Source of the DNA: Devosia oryziradicis
GTDB taxonomy: Bacteria; Pseudomonadota; Alphaproteobacteria; Rhizobiales; Devosiaceae
DNA: 64,000 bases
Assembly (NCBI RefSeq): GCF_016698645.1
Contig: NZ_CP068047.1
Span: 868,001-932,000 of the forward strand
Direction of reading: 5' to 3'
Position 1 is the first letter of the stretch, and every line of letters begins with the position of its first letter. A program made the translations under genes and the position numbers. Positions 34,527 through 44,749 of the stretch are shown piece by piece. The notes beneath the pieces are model-generated. The model did no database searches, was not told where the DNA came from, and was given only the letters and a program-made list of their open reading frames with translations.

Positions 34527-35480
34527 CTACTGGGCCGGTGCTTCCTCGGCAGGCTGCGTTTCGCTCTGGGCGTCGACGGCAGCCTTGAGGGCGGCGTCGG
34601 GAATGTCGATGGTGACGCCATCCATCAGCCGGGCGACGGTGTCGTCGAAGGTCTGCATCAGCAGCTGCTGCTGGAGCTGGCCGGCGACCTGCTCGAAGGC
34701 GGGCGGCGTCGACTGGCGCTTTTCCTCGAGCTTGATGATGTGCCAGCCGAACTGGGACTTCACCGGAGCCGAGATCTGGCCAATATCGGTCAGCGCGAAT
34801 GCGGCGGCCTCGAAGGGCGCGACCATCATGCCCTTGCCGAAAAAGCCGAGGTCGCCGCCATTGGCTGCACCAGGATCGATCGACTTCTCCTTGGCGATGG
34901 TGGCGAAATCGGCGCCGCCATCGAGTTCTGCCTTGATGGCATTGGCTTCGGCCTCATCGGCGACCAGGATATGGCTGGCGCGGATCTCTTCGGCCGGCAC
35001 GAAGTCGGCGACGAACTTGTCGTATTGCGCGCGCACGGCGTCCTCGGTCACCGCATTGGCGATGGTTTCGGCGAAGAAGGCGCGGCGCAGGGCGCGCTCC
35101 TTGAGATAATTGAGACGCTGCTGGAAAAGCGGCGTATCGGCCATGCCGGCATCCTGACCGGCCTTGGCCATGACCTTCATGTCGATCAGCACGCGCAGCA
35201 GGAACGGCTTGCGCTGCTCGGCCGGCATCTGGCTGAGTTCCTGCGTCAGGTCCTCGGCAGCGAAGCTGAGGTCGGCCTCGGTAATCGGCTCGCCGCCCAC
35301 CGTGGCCACGACCGTGTCAGGCGAGACCGGCGCGGCTGGGGCCGTCGGCGCGGCTTCCGCCGGCGCTTCGGCGGCCGGTGCAGCAGCGTCCTGCGCCAAG
35401 GCAGGGGCCAGCGTGCCGGCAGCAAGCATCAGCGCCAGAACACTCGCGGTGCGGGCGAGGCGGGAGGGGGAAAAAATCAT
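34527..35480 (-). CDS. Parvulin-type peptidyl-prolyl isomerase
   Basis: 317 residues from ATG 35480, with AAGGAGA upstream. A signal peptide ends near ALAQ-DA (about residue 30), so it acts in the periplasm. After an alanine/proline-rich linker comes a SurA/PrsA-like N-domain and a PpiC domain at about 155-250: RASHILVADEAEA, GGDLGFFGKGMMVAPFEAAAF and SQFGWHIIKLEEK. It assists folding of exported proteins. It is divergent from secA. Confidence 0.92.
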   Translation of the reverse strand: MIFSPSRLARTASVLALMLAAGTLAPALAQDAAAPAAEAPAEAAPTAPAAPVSPDTVVATVGGEPITEADLSFAAEDLTQELSQMPAEQRKPFLLRVLIDMKVMAKAGQDAGMADTPLFQQRLNYLKERALRRAFFAETIANAVTEDAVRAQYDKFVADFVPAEEIRASHILVADEAEANAIKAELDGGADFATIAKEKSIDPGAANGGDLGFFGKGMMVAPFEAAAFALTDIGQISAPVKSQFGWHIIKLEEKRQSTPPAFEQVAGQLQQQLLMQTFDDTVARLMDGVTIDIPDAALKAAVDAQSETQPAEEAPAQ

Positions 35481-35668
35481 CAGGTCGGTCTCCTTGCCGG
35501 CATGTATCATGCGGCTGGCTCGTTCATGTCGGGTCCTGGGTCTGCCCCTCACACGTCAACAGGGCCAAAATGTGCCGCGCCGCGCCTTGTGAGCAACCAG
35601 GTGCCAAAATCCCGTTCTTGCGGGGCCTTTCCGGCAGAGGCAAGCAGGTGTCGCCCATTTCGGCAGCG

Positions 35669-35697
35669 TTGACAAGACAGGGGGCCGCTCTTACATC
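35669..35697 (+). promoter_or_regulatory. Candidate secA promoter
   Basis: TTGACA (35669-35674), a 17-base spacer and TACATC (35692-35697) match a housekeeping promoter. Just downstream, CCGCCACGTGGCGG (35710-35723) is a perfect 14-bp palindrome in the predicted leader, about 110 bases before the start codon. The other 250 bases of the 353-base gap show no gene. Confidence 0.6.
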
Positions 35698-35833
35698 TCA
35701 CCCGCTTTTCCGCCACGTGGCGGATACCAGAAATTCAAAGCCGGAAAGGCTTTCTCATCGCGTTGACGCGGCCGAACGGTCCTATCCCGCACCTCCCCAG
35801 CCCGCCCCGATGAGTCATAAAAGGACCTGACAT

Positions 35834-38581
35834 ATGGCACTTGCTGCGCTCGCCCGGCGGATCTTCGGGTCTCCGTCCGACAGGCACGTCAAGCGGTTCC
35901 AGGGCAAGGTGGCGCAGATCAATGCGCTCGAAGCCCAGTTCGAGAAGCTCACCGACGACGAGCTGCGCGGCAAGACCGCCGAGTTCCGCGCGCAGCTCGA
36001 GCAGGGCGCCGATCTCAATGATTTGATCGTCCCCGCCTTTGCCACCGTGCGCGAGGCCTCCAAGCGCGTGCTGGGCATGCGCCACTTCGACGTGCAGCTC
36101 ATCGGCGGCATGGCGATGAACGAGCACAGCATTGCCGAAATGCGCACCGGTGAAGGCAAGACGCTGGTGGCGACGCTGCCGATGTATCTCAATGCCCTGC
36201 CCGGCAAGGGCGCGCACCTGGTTACGGTCAATGACTACCTGGTCAAGCGCGACGCGGCCTGGATGGGCCAGATCTACAATTTCCTGGGCCTCACCACCGG
36301 CATCATCGTCCATGGCATGAGCGACGCCGAGCGCAAGGCCGCCTACGCCGCCGACATCACCTACGGCACCAATAACGAGCTGGGCTTCGACTACCTCCGC
36401 GACAACATGAAATACACGCGCGCCCAGATGGTGCAGCGCGGCCATGAATTCGCGATCGTGGACGAAGTGGACTCCATCCTGATCGACGAGGCGCGTACGC
36501 CGCTGATCATTTCAGGTCCGTCCGATGACCGGAGCGACCTCTATATCAAGATCGACTCGGTGATGCCGATCATCGAAGAGGGCGACTTCGAACTCGACGA
36601 GAAGCATCGCGCCGCCACCTTCACCGACCAGGGCATCGAAAAGCTCGAGGCCCGGCTGTCCGAGGACGGCCTGCTCAAGTCCGGTTCGCTCTATGACGTG
36701 GAAAACGTCGCGCTGGTGCACCACGCCAATTCGGCGCTGCGCGCCCACAAGCTGTTCCGCAAGGACAAGGACTACATCGTCCGCAACGACGAAGTGGTGA
36801 TCATCGACGAGTTCTCTGGCCGCATGATGCCGGGCCGCCGCTACTCGGAAGGCCTGCACCAGGCGCTGGAAGCCAAGGAACGCGTCAAGATCCAGCCGGA
36901 AAACCAGACGCTGGCCTCGATTACCTTCCAGAACTATTTCCGTCTCTACAAGAAGCTGGCCGGCATGACCGGTACGGCGGCGACGGAAGCCGAGGAATTC
37001 GCCGACATCTACAAGCTCGATGTCGTTACCGTACCGACCAATCTGCCGGTGCAGCGCAAGGACGACGAAGACGCCATCTTCCGCACGGCCGCCGAAAAGT
37101 TCGAGGCCATTGCCCAATTGATCAAGGAATGCCAGGAGCGCGGGCAACCGGTGCTGGTCGGCACGACTTCGATCGAAAAGTCGGAAATGCTCGCCGACCT
37201 ACTGCGCAAGAAGAATGTGGGCAGCATGAATGTGCTCAATGCCCGCCATCACGAGCAGGAAGCCTTCATCGTCGCCGATGCCGGCCTGCCCGGCGCCATC
37301 ACTATCGCCACCAACATGGCTGGTCGCGGTACGGACATCCAGCTGGGCGGCAATCTCGAAATGCGCATCCAGAAGGAGGCCGAGGGCCTCGAGGGTGCCG
37401 AACGCGAAGCCAAGATCGCCGAGATCAAGCAGAACATTGCCGCCGACAAGGCCAAGGCGCTGGCGGCGGGTGGCCTGATGGTCATCGGCACCGAGCGCCA
37501 TGAATCGCGCCGTATCGACAACCAGCTGCGTGGCCGTTCCGGCCGCCAGGGCGATCCTGGTCACTCGGCCTTCTTCCTCAGCCTTCAGGACGACCTGATG
37601 CGCATCTTCCCGGTGGACAGCATGGATTCCATGCTGGGCAAGCTGGGCCTGGAACAGGGCGAGAGCATCACCCATCCCTGGGTCAGCAAGGCCATCGAGC
37701 GGGCGCAAGGCAAGGTCGAGGCGCGCAACTTCGACATCCGCAAGAACATCCTCAAATACGACGACGTGATGAACGATCAGCGCAAGGTGATCTTCGAACA
37801 GCGTATCGAACTGATGGATGCCGAGGATGTCAGCGAGACCGTCATCGAGATGCGGCATGACGTGGTCGACAACATCGTCGCCAAGGCCATCCCGCCGCGC
37901 TCCTATCCCGAACAGTGGAATGTCGAGCAGCTTGAGGCGGCCGCCAAGACCTATCTCAATATCGACGTTCCGGTGAAGGAATGGGCGGCCGAGGAAGGCA
38001 TCGACGCCGAGGTCATCACTGAGCGGCTGATCGCGGCGGCCGACGCCCATGCCGCGGCCAAGGAAGAGCGCACCATCGCCAACATGGCGGCGGCCGGCTC
38101 ACCCAACCCAACCATCATGCGCCAGGTGGAAAAGTCGATCCTGCTGCAGTCCATCGATGGCCTGTGGCGCGAGCACCTGGTGACGCTCGATCATCTCAGC
38201 AAGGTCGTGGGGTGGCGCGGTATCGCCCAGCGCGATCCGCTCAACGAATACAAGCAGGAAGCCTATGAGCTGTTCCAGTCGCTGCTGGCGAACCTGCGCG
38301 AACTGGTGACGACCCAACTCAGCCATGTCGAGCTGCAGCCGCGTCCGGTGGCGCCGCCGGCGCCCGATCTCAGCCAGTTGCGCGAGACGCATATCGACCC
38401 GCTGACGGGAGAAAACGACGCGGAAGAGGGCTCGGACACCATTGCCGGTGCCCTGGGCGCGACCGGCAGCGATCCCTCGCTCAAGCCAATCGACCCCAAG
38501 CTGCTTGAAGGCGTGTCGCGCAATGCGCCATGCCCGTGCGGGTCGGGAAAGAAGTTCAAGCACTGCCACGGTGCGTATTAA
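35834..38581 (+). CDS. secA: Preprotein translocase ATPase SecA
   Basis: 915 residues, normal length. SecA drives proteins through SecYEG using ATP. Motifs: MRTGEGKT Walker A near 103-110, [14 protein letters not shown]alker B, the preprotein-binding domain, [12 protein letters not shown] in the second nucleotide fold, and the C-terminal zinc motif [14 protein letters not shown] that binds SecB. A linker rich in acidic residues lies before the zinc motif. A strong terminator follows. Confidence 0.98.
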   Translation: MALAALARRIFGSPSDRHVKRFQGKVAQINALEAQFEKLTDDELRGKTAEFRAQLEQGADLNDLIVPAFATVREASKRVLGMRHFDVQLIGGMAMNEHSIAEMRTGEGKTLVATLPMYLNALPGKGAHLVTVNDYLVKRDAAWMGQIYNFLGLTTGIIVHGMSDAERKAAYAADITYGTNNELGFDYLRDNMKYTRAQMVQRGHEFAIVDEVDSILIDEARTPLIISGPSDDRSDLYIKIDSVMPIIEEGDFELDEKHRAATFTDQGIEKLEARLSEDGLLKSGSLYDVENVALVHHANSALRAHKLFRKDKDYIVRNDEVVIIDEFSGRMMPGRRYSEGLHQALEAKERVKIQPENQTLASITFQNYFRLYKKLAGMTGTAATEAEEFADIYKLDVVTVPTNLPVQRKDDEDAIFRTAAEKFEAIAQLIKECQERGQPVLVGTTSIEKSEMLADLLRKKNVGSMNVLNARHHEQEAFIVADAGLPGAITIATNMAGRGTDIQLGGNLEMRIQKEAEGLEGAEREAKIAEIKQNIAADKAKALAAGGLMVIGTERHESRRIDNQLRGRSGRQGDPGHSAFFLSLQDDLMRIFPVDSMDSMLGKLGLEQGESITHPWVSKAIERAQGKVEARNFDIRKNILKYDDVMNDQRKVIFEQRIELMDAEDVSETVIEMRHDVVDNIVAKAIPPRSYPEQWNVEQLEAAAKTYLNIDVPVKEWAAEEGIDAEVITERLIAAADAHAAAKEERTIANMAAAGSPNPTIMRQVEKSILLQSIDGLWREHLVTLDHLSKVVGWRGIAQRDPLNEYKQEAYELFQSLLANLRELVTTQLSHVELQPRPVAPPAPDLSQLRETHIDPLTGENDAEEGSDTIAGALGATGSDPSLKPIDPKLLEGVSRNAPCPCGSGKKFKHCHGAY

Positions 38582-38585
38582 ATGG

Positions 38586-38619
38586 AAAAGGCCCGGAGCG
38601 ATCCGGGCCTTTTTGTTTC
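38586..38619 (+). terminator. Intrinsic terminator of secA
   Basis: AAAAGGCCCGGA (38586-38597) pairs with TCCGGGCCTTTT (38102 offset not used; arm at 38602-38613), loop GCGA, followed by a T-rich run. A classical rho-independent terminator five bases after the secA stop. Confidence 0.93.
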
Positions 38620-38656
38620 GAGAGACGGCCGAAGCCTTACGTCCACCCGGGGGAAG

Positions 38657-39298
38657 TCAGCAGGTGACCTTGATCTCGGCATAGCCGCTGATGGCGGCGC
38701 CGTCGGAAGGCACGACGCCGATCATGCAGGCGCTGTTGGGCAGAGCGATATTGCCGCCCTGGGCAATGACGGTGCCGTCGGACAGCGAGATGTAGCCGTC
38801 GTCGACCGAACCGATCTCGACCACGGCGCCGGTGCCGCACACGGCATAGCGGTCGCCGGCAGCCACCATGAATCGGGTGCCCGACGGAAGGCAGTCGTCG
38901 GCTGCGCCCGTGGCCGCGGCAGGTGCGGCGGACGGGGTGTTGGTGATGGCTGGGAGGGTGGCTGCGGGCGTCGACGGGGCACCGCTGCGCCAGCTTTGTT
39001 CCAGTATGGCGAGGCGGTTGCCAAGATCGGTCAGCGCGGCGTTGTCGGTATTGGTGGGGGTGCCCTGCTGGCGGCCGAACAGCTCCATGCTGAGGCGCAA
39101 CTGGGCGATGTCGGTGGACAGCCGGACGATCTCGCGCTGCGTGTCGCCATAGACCCAGGCGCTGGCGCCCAGCGAGGCAATGCCGACCAGGCCGACCACG
39201 AAACTGAGGATGTTGGCAACAGCGATGCGGGGGCGGGCCGGTTGCCCCGTCGCCGCACGGTCTTCGCCCTGGACACTGACTGATACCGTCTCTTCCAA
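38657..39298 (-). CDS. Hypothetical membrane-anchored protein with C-terminal cysteine domain
   Basis: 213 residues. I do not recognise the family. One membrane helix (about 27-49) is followed by a helix likely to be a short coiled coil (REIVRLSTDIAQLRLSMELF), a Ser/Pro/Ala-rich linker (105-130), then a C-terminal domain of about 80 residues with four cysteines (in DDCLP, AVCGT, SACM and the last residue). The cysteines suggest a disulfide-stabilised periplasmic domain. It is 72 bases from the L,D-transpeptidase gene on the same strand. Confidence 0.65.
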   Translation of the reverse strand: MEETVSVSVQGEDRAATGQPARPRIAVANILSFVVGLVGIASLGASAWVYGDTQREIVRLSTDIAQLRLSMELFGRQQGTPTNTDNAALTDLGNRLAILEQSWRSGAPSTPAATLPAITNTPSAAPAAATGAADDCLPSGTRFMVAAGDRYAVCGTGAVVEIGSVDDGYISLSDGTVIAQGGNIALPNSACMIGVVPSDGAAISGYAEIKVTC

Positions 39299-39370
39299 AG
39301 CGAATGTCTCCGGCGCTGGCTGCCGCGTTCAGATCGGCCCCGATTGCGGCCCTGATATGGTGGCGGGTGG

Positions 39371-40420
39371 CTAGCGCTGCAAGCGGGGCATCGGCTTGGG
39401 CGCCGGCTTGCCCGACATGACCGGCACCACGTTTGGATCCTGGCCGGCATTGCCACCGCCAAACATGTTGCCGATGCCGCTGAAGAAGCCGCCAATGGCC
39501 TCGCCGCGCGCCCGGGCGGCCGCTTCCTCGGCGGCCTGACGCTCTGCCTCGGCGGCTTCGCGCGCCGCTTTCTGCGCCTCGCTCTCGACGGCGGCGGCGA
39601 AGGCGATCTCGTCGGCCTGCTGCTTTGCGGTCAGCGCAGCATTCTGCACCACGGCCGGGCAGGGGCCCATGGGGTTGAGGGCACCGCCTCCCGCGGCGTT
39701 GAAGATATACTGCCGCTCGCAGACGTCCCAGGCCGGTGGGGCCTTGGTTAGTTCGAACAGGTCATAGCCTTCCTTGATGTCACGCCAGAAGCCGATATGC
39801 GGGCTGGATGCCTTCTGCGCAAGCTTGGCGGCGGTCATCCGGAACGGGAAGATCTGCAGCTGGAAACTGGGATTTCCACCCTTGAAGGTCTCGCGGGCCA
39901 GGGCATAGATTTCGGCAATGCCGTCGTCGGTCATGGCGTAGCAGCCGCGCGACGAACAATCGCCATGCACCATCAGGTCGCTGCCAGTGCGGCCCCAGGC
40001 CCGGTCGAACTTGTTGGGGAAGCCGGTATTGAAGGCGAGGTAATAATTGGACCGCGGATTCATCAGGCCAGGGGTGATCGTATAGAAGCCTTCGGGGCTC
40101 TGGCGATCGCCTTCCTTGATCTTGGGGCCGAGCTCGCCGGAAAAGGCGCAGATCTCGTAGGTCTTGAACATCTTGAACTGGCCGCTGGTCGTCCGCTTCC
40201 AGACCTCGAGGACCTTCTCCTCCTTGAAGATGCGGATAACCATGGCTTCGCCGGGCGAGGAGCCCATATTGCGCAAGCCGGACTGGATGCTGCTCGACAG
40301 GGGCTGGTTGTGCCGGTTGTCACTGGACTTGGGCAGGAAGCCGCCACAGGCGACCAGCCCGAAGGCGACCCACAGCAAAATCAGCACCGAGGAGAGTTTG
40401 CGAAAAACAGTGGCGGTCAC
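39371..40420 (-). CDS. L,D-transpeptidase lipoprotein, YafK-like
   Basis: 349 residues. Lipobox LVAC lipidates C25. The YkuD-type catalytic domain has the motif VHGDCSSRGCYAMTD with H152 and catalytic C160, the YafK subgroup pattern. These enzymes make or cut cross-links between peptidoglycan and other peptides; E. coli YafK/DpaA removes the Braun lipoprotein from the wall. An alanine/glutamate-rich coiled stretch (about 265-305) and a Gly/Pro tail follow the domain, which is unusual. The cell-wall theme is shared with the DD-carboxypeptidase at 4902. Confidence 0.88.
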   Translation of the reverse strand: MTATVFRKLSSVLILLWVAFGLVACGGFLPKSSDNRHNQPLSSSIQSGLRNMGSSPGEAMVIRIFKEEKVLEVWKRTTSGQFKMFKTYEICAFSGELGPKIKEGDRQSPEGFYTITPGLMNPRSNYYLAFNTGFPNKFDRAWGRTGSDLMVHGDCSSRGCYAMTDDGIAEIYALARETFKGGNPSFQLQIFPFRMTAAKLAQKASSPHIGFWRDIKEGYDLFELTKAPPAWDVCERQYIFNAAGGGALNPMGPCPAVVQNAALTAKQQADEIAFAAAVESEAQKAAREAAEAERQAAEEAAARARGEAIGGFFSGIGNMFGGGNAGQDPNVVPVMSGKPAPKPMPRLQR

Positions 40421-40592
40421 GTCGGCGGCCCGGTGGTCGAAAATGGAGCGATGACCCTTAGGGGGCCGTTGGTTACCGCAGCATGAGTTTTGCTGGTGAA
40501 CGAAGCGTTAGCACGCGGCAAATTTGCCGGGAAGCGGGACCAGTTCACGCAAGCGTGTGGAACGTCACCTCGCCCATGGCGAAGTGACGGCG

Positions 40593-41546
40593 CTAGAGCG
40601 CCGACCCAATGGCCAGGAACTTTTCGCGGCGATGCTCGCGGGTTTCGAGGCGCCCGCGGCCGGCGAAATCCCCCAGGAAGGCGGCTATGGCGCTGCGCGT
40701 GGAGTCCATGATCGCTTCGTGGTGGCGATGGGCCCCGCCAGCGGGCTCGGGAATGATGCCGTCGATGACGCCGAAACCGAGCAGGTCCTGCGCGGTGATC
40801 TTCTGGGCGGTGGCCATGTCCTGCGCCTTGGCGGCGTCGCGGAACAGGATCGAGGCGCCGGCTTCGGGGGAAATCACCGAATAGATGGCATTTTCGAGCA
40901 TCAGCACGCGGTTGGCCACGGCGATGGCGATGGCACCGCCCGAACCGCCCTCGCCGATGACGATGGCGATATTGGGCACGCCCAGCTCAAGGCATTTCTC
41001 AGTGGAGCGGGCAATGGCCTCGGCCTGGCCGCGCTCCTCCGCGCCGATGCCGGGATAGGCGCCGGCGGTATCGACGAAGGAAATCAGCGGAATGTTGAAG
41101 CGATCCGCCATTTCCATGATGCGCACGGCCTTGCGATAGCCTTCGGGGCTGGCCATGCCGAAATTGTGCTTGAGGCGCGTCTCGGTGGAATTGCCCTTTT
41201 CCTGGCCGAGAATGGCGACCGACTGGCCGTTGAAGCGGCCGAACCCGGCCTGCAGGGCGGCGTCTTCGCGGTATTTGCGGTCCCCGGCCAGGGGCGTCCA
41301 TTCGGTGATGAGCTTGCCGACATAGTCGGAAAAGTGCGGCCGCTGCGGGTGGCGCGCTACCTGCGTCTTCTGCCAGGGGGTGAGGCGTCGATAGATCTCG
41401 ACCAGGGCCTCGTCGGCCCGGGCGCTGAGCCGATTGACCTCTTCGTCAATGCTTACCGCCTGGTCGGTCGCGGCCATGGCCTTGAGTTCGGCGATCTTGC
41501 CCTCGAGATCGGCAACCGGCTTTTCGAAATCGAGATAGGACTGCAT
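40593..41546 (-). CDS. accA: Acetyl-CoA carboxylase carboxyltransferase subunit alpha
   Basis: 317 residues, full length. With AccD it transfers the carboxyl group from biotin to acetyl-CoA, giving malonyl-CoA for fatty acid synthesis. Crotonase-fold stretches are present: FGMASPEGYRKAVRIMEMADRF, FVDTAGAYPGIGAEERGQAEAIA, GEGGSGGAIAI and EAGASILFRDAAKA. It lies 110 bases after xerD on the same strand, a typical Hyphomicrobiales neighbour pair. Confidence 0.97.
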   Translation of the reverse strand: MQSYLDFEKPVADLEGKIAELKAMAATDQAVSIDEEVNRLSARADEALVEIYRRLTPWQKTQVARHPQRPHFSDYVGKLITEWTPLAGDRKYREDAALQAGFGRFNGQSVAILGQEKGNSTETRLKHNFGMASPEGYRKAVRIMEMADRFNIPLISFVDTAGAYPGIGAEERGQAEAIARSTEKCLELGVPNIAIVIGEGGSGGAIAIAVANRVLMLENAIYSVISPEAGASILFRDAAKAQDMATAQKITAQDLLGFGVIDGIIPEPAGGAHRHHEAIMDSTRSAIAAFLGDFAGRGRLETREHRREKFLAIGSAL

Positions 41547-41655
41547 TCCACCTGCCCGTTGTGGGTCTATCTGTAGACCCTGGAATATGGGCCGCTGCTC
41601 TTGCGCCCTAAAGTGGCCGGAAAGTGGCGATGGTGCAATGGCAAGTCAAGGCTTG

Positions 41656-42564
41656 TTACTGCTCGGCCAGCGGGTGATGGGTCTCGACGAGGGTACGCAG
41701 CTTCTCGTCCAGGACGTGGGTATAGATCTGCGTGGTCGAGATGTCGGCATGACCGAGCAGCATCTGCACGACGCGCAGGTCGGCGCCACCGGCCAGCAGG
41801 TGGCTGGCAAAGGCGTGCCGCAGCACGTGGGGTGCGACACGGGCCGAACTGATGCCGGCGCGCCCCGCCAGGCCCTTGAGATCGCGTGCGAAGACCTGGC
41901 GGCTGAGATAGCCCTCGGCCCCGGCGGCGGGAAACAGGTAAAGCCCGGGCTCCAGGGTCGCCAGATAGGCCTTGATGGCATCGCGGGCCCGGTCGTTGAC
42001 CGGCACGACGCGTTCCTTGTTGCCCTTGCCGACGACGGTCAGAAAGCTGGCATCGCGCATTACCGCCGAGCGGCGCAGGCTCACCAACTCGCTGACGCGC
42101 AGGCCCGTCGCATAGAGCAGCTCGAGCAGCACATAGAGGCGGAGGGCCGAGGCTTGTTTCTGCGGGGAGGCATCGGCATTGGCCTCCGCTTCCGCGGTGG
42201 ACAGCAGGAGATCGACTTCGGCGACCGACAGAACCTTGGGCAGTGCCCGGCGGCTTTTGGGGCTGGCGACAATGCGGGTAGGGTCGTCGCCGCGCATCCC
42301 GTCGGCACAGAGGAATTTGTGGAACTGGCGGATCGCCGAGAGCCGCCGGGCCGATGACGAGGCCGAAAGACCATCGCGCTTGAGCTGGTCGAGATAGGCG
42401 TTGACGATGTCGCGGTCGACGGTGAGCAGGCTCGACTTCCGCCCGGCGACAAAGCCCGCATAGTCGGAGAGGTCGCGGCGATAGGCCTCGATGGTGTTCC
42501 TGGCGGCACCGCGCTCGGCGCTCATCATTTCAAGGAAGGCGCCGATCAGGTGAGCGCCGCTCAA
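41656..42564 (-). CDS. xerD: Tyrosine recombinase XerD
   Basis: 302 residues from a TTG start at 42564 that overlaps the upstream stop. XerD resolves chromosome dimers at dif with XerC and FtsK. The catalytic set is complete: R156 (GLRVSEL), K180, H246 and R249 (PHVLRH), H272 (LGHADI) and Y281. The N-terminal SAM-like domain begins LIGAFLEMMSAERG. In-frame methionines at residues 13-14 are alternatives for the start. Confidence 0.93.
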   Translation of the reverse strand: MSGAHLIGAFLEMMSAERGAARNTIEAYRRDLSDYAGFVAGRKSSLLTVDRDIVNAYLDQLKRDGLSASSSARRLSAIRQFHKFLCADGMRGDDPTRIVASPKSRRALPKVLSVAEVDLLLSTAEAEANADASPQKQASALRLYVLLELLYATGLRVSELVSLRRSAVMRDASFLTVVGKGNKERVVPVNDRARDAIKAYLATLEPGLYLFPAAGAEGYLSRQVFARDLKGLAGRAGISSARVAPHVLRHAFASHLLAGGADLRVVQMLLGHADISTTQIYTHVLDEKLRTLVETHHPLAEQ

Positions 42565-42833
42565 TCTGTCAACGGCTCCGGCGCGGTGGCCGGCTCGCCC
42601 GCGGGCTCCGGTGCCGGCGCGGGCTGTGGTTCGGCCTCGGTTTCGGGCGCTTCGGCCGCCGGCTGAGACCCCGGCAGCGCCGGTTGGCCGCCCGCAAGCA
42701 GGTCGCGCTGCGGGATGCGAATGGTCTGTTCCTTCTGCGTCGGCTCAACGAAGGCGACCAGGGCAAACATGCCGGCATAGACCAGGCCAGCCAGGAAAAG
42801 CAGCGTAATGATGAGGCGGATCAGAGTGGGCAT
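42561..42833 (-). CDS. Small membrane-anchored protein upstream of xerD
   Basis: 90 residues. One hydrophobic helix (about 5-28) is followed by a long periplasmic tail rich in proline, alanine and glutamate, with PAPEP-type repeats. A short protein of this sort commonly lies before xerD in Hyphomicrobiales; I know no function. It overlaps the xerD start and is divergent from aroK. Confidence 0.65.
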   Translation of the reverse strand: MPTLIRLIITLLFLAGLVYAGMFALVAFVEPTQKEQTIRIPQRDLLAGGQPALPGSQPAAEAPETEAEPQPAPAPEPAGEPATAPEPLTD

Positions 42834-43044
42834 GCAGCAGTCCTGCTGGCAGTTTGCTTGCAGTTTGCGCGCAATTTGCCAGCAAAAGGTTTCGTTTCCG
42901 TAGGCATAGCGGGGTGTCGCGCCGTTGTCTGCAAGTTCTTGACAGGCGAGGTGTGGGCGGCTTGATAGCGGCAGCATGGTTTGTCGCGTTTCGGGGCTGA
43001 CCAGGCGGTGTCCACTTCGCCCGAAAACGCCTGGGGAGCGCCTC

Positions 43045-43629
43045 TTGAACCGACCGGACCCGGCATCGCGACAGGCCCGCGCCGAAGAACTTTCCGAGCG
43101 GCTCGCTGGTCGGCCGCTGGTGCTGGTCGGCATGATGGGCGCCGGCAAGACCACCGTCGGCCGAAGGCTCGCCGCCCGCCTCAGCCGGCACTTTCTCGAC
43201 AGCGACGAGGAAATCGAAAAAGCGGCGCAGATGACTATCCCGGAGATTTTCGAGCAGCGCGGCGAGCCCGAATTCCGCGCCGGGGAAACACGGGTGATTG
43301 CCCGGGTGCTCAAGGAACAAGGCGTGGTGCTGGCGACCGGTGGCGGGGCCTTCGTCAATGGCGAGACGCGCGCGCTGGTCAAGGCCGAGGCGGTTTCGGT
43401 CTGGCTCAAGGCGGAAGCCGACATCCTGTTCGAGCGGGTTTCGCGGCGCAGCAACCGCCCCCTGCTCAAGACGGCCAACCCGCGCGCCACGCTCGAAAAA
43501 CTGATCGAGGAGCGCTACCCGATCTATGCCGAGGCGGACGTCACCGTAATCTCGCGCGATGTTCCGCAGGACGTGGTGGCGGGCCATGTGATCGATGCCG
43601 TGCTCGGCTATCTCAAGCGCCAGGACTGA
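43045..43629 (+). CDS. aroK: Shikimate kinase
   Basis: 194 residues from TTG 43045, chosen because GGGGAG lies about 6 bases upstream; an ATG at 42976 lacks a site. It phosphorylates shikimate in the pathway to aromatic amino acids. The P-loop is GMMGAGKTTVG, then DSDEEIEKAA binds shikimate, and GGGAF and the lid arginines (RRSNRPLL) follow. aroB starts 7 bases downstream, a conserved pair. Confidence 0.93.
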   Translation: MNRPDPASRQARAEELSERLAGRPLVLVGMMGAGKTTVGRRLAARLSRHFLDSDEEIEKAAQMTIPEIFEQRGEPEFRAGETRVIARVLKEQGVVLATGGGAFVNGETRALVKAEAVSVWLKAEADILFERVSRRSNRPLLKTANPRATLEKLIEERYPIYAEADVTVISRDVPQDVVAGHVIDAVLGYLKRQD

Positions 43630-43636
43630 TCCCGAC

Positions 43637-44749
43637 ATGCCCGAAATCGACCACACCGTTCATGTCGCCCTGGGCGAGCGTGCCTATGACATCCTGATCG
43701 GACCCCGACTGCTCGACGAGGCCGGTACCATCCTGGCCGAGCGGTTTGCCGGCCGGCGCTACGGCATCATCACCGACGAAACCGTGGCCAAGGCGCAGCT
43801 GCCGCGGCTGGTGGCGTCGCTCGATGCCGCCGGGCTCGGCCACACCGAGATCGTGCTGCCGGCCGGTGAGGCGACCAAGTCGTGGAGCTATCTGGGTCAG
43901 GCCGTGGAGGGGATCCTCGCGGCGCGGCTGGAACGGGGGGACCTGGTAATTGCGCTGGGTGGCGGGGTCATCGGCGACCTGGCGGGCTTTGCGGCCTCGA
44001 TCGCCCGGCGCGGCATGGATTTCGTGCAGATGCCGACCTCGCTGCTGGCGCAGGTCGATAGCTCGGTCGGCGGCAAAACCGGCATCAATTCCCCGCACGG
44101 CAAGAATCTCATCGGCGCCTTCCATCAGCCCAGGCTGGTGATGGCCGACCTCAGCACGCTCGATACGCTCAGCCCGCGCCAGTTCGCCGCCGGCTATGCC
44201 GAGGTGGTCAAATACGGCCTCATCGATGACGAGGACTTTTTTTTCTGGCTCGAGGAGAACCGGGCGGAAATCTTTGCCGGTGGGCCGGCCCGTGGCGAGG
44301 CCATTGCCCGCTGCTGCGCGCACAAGGCGCGCGTGGTGATCGAAGACGAGAAGGAGCTCGGGGTCCGGGCCCTGCTCAACCTGGGCCACACCTTCGGGCA
44401 TGCGCTGGAAAAAGATACCGGCTATTCCGACCGCCTGCTGCATGGCGAGGGCGTCGCCATCGGCATGGTGCTGGCGCATGGTTTTTCGGCGCGGCTGGGG
44501 CTGGCACCCAGCCAGGATACCGGGCGGATCGCCGCGCATCTCAAGGCATCGGGCCTGCCCACGACAATGGCCGATATTCCGGGCATATTGGGGTCGACCG
44601 AGACGCTGATGGCCGCCATCGCGCAGGACAAGAAGGTATCCCGCGGGGCGCTGACCTTCATCCTGACACGCGGCATCGGCAAGGCGTTCATCGAACGCAA
44701 TGTCGATGCCCAGGCGGTGGCCGGCTTTATCGAGTCGCAGCGACCGTAA
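43637..44749 (+). CDS. aroB: 3-dehydroquinate synthase
   Basis: 370 residues. It converts DAHP to 3-dehydroquinate using NAD and a metal. Motifs: GGGVIGDLAGFAAS for NAD, KTGINSPHGKNLIGAFHQP, and metal ligands in GYAEVVKYGLIDD and LNLGHTFGHALE, with HGEGVAIGM. The 3' end overlaps the convergent OmpA-family gene by 23 bases. Confidence 0.97.
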   Translation: MPEIDHTVHVALGERAYDILIGPRLLDEAGTILAERFAGRRYGIITDETVAKAQLPRLVASLDAAGLGHTEIVLPAGEATKSWSYLGQAVEGILAARLERGDLVIALGGGVIGDLAGFAASIARRGMDFVQMPTSLLAQVDSSVGGKTGINSPHGKNLIGAFHQPRLVMADLSTLDTLSPRQFAAGYAEVVKYGLIDDEDFFFWLEENRAEIFAGGPARGEAIARCCAHKARVVIEDEKELGVRALLNLGHTFGHALEKDTGYSDRLLHGEGVAIGMVLAHGFSARLGLAPSQDTGRIAAHLKASGLPTTMADIPGILGSTETLMAAIAQDKKVSRGALTFILTRGIGKAFIERNVDAQAVAGFIESQRP

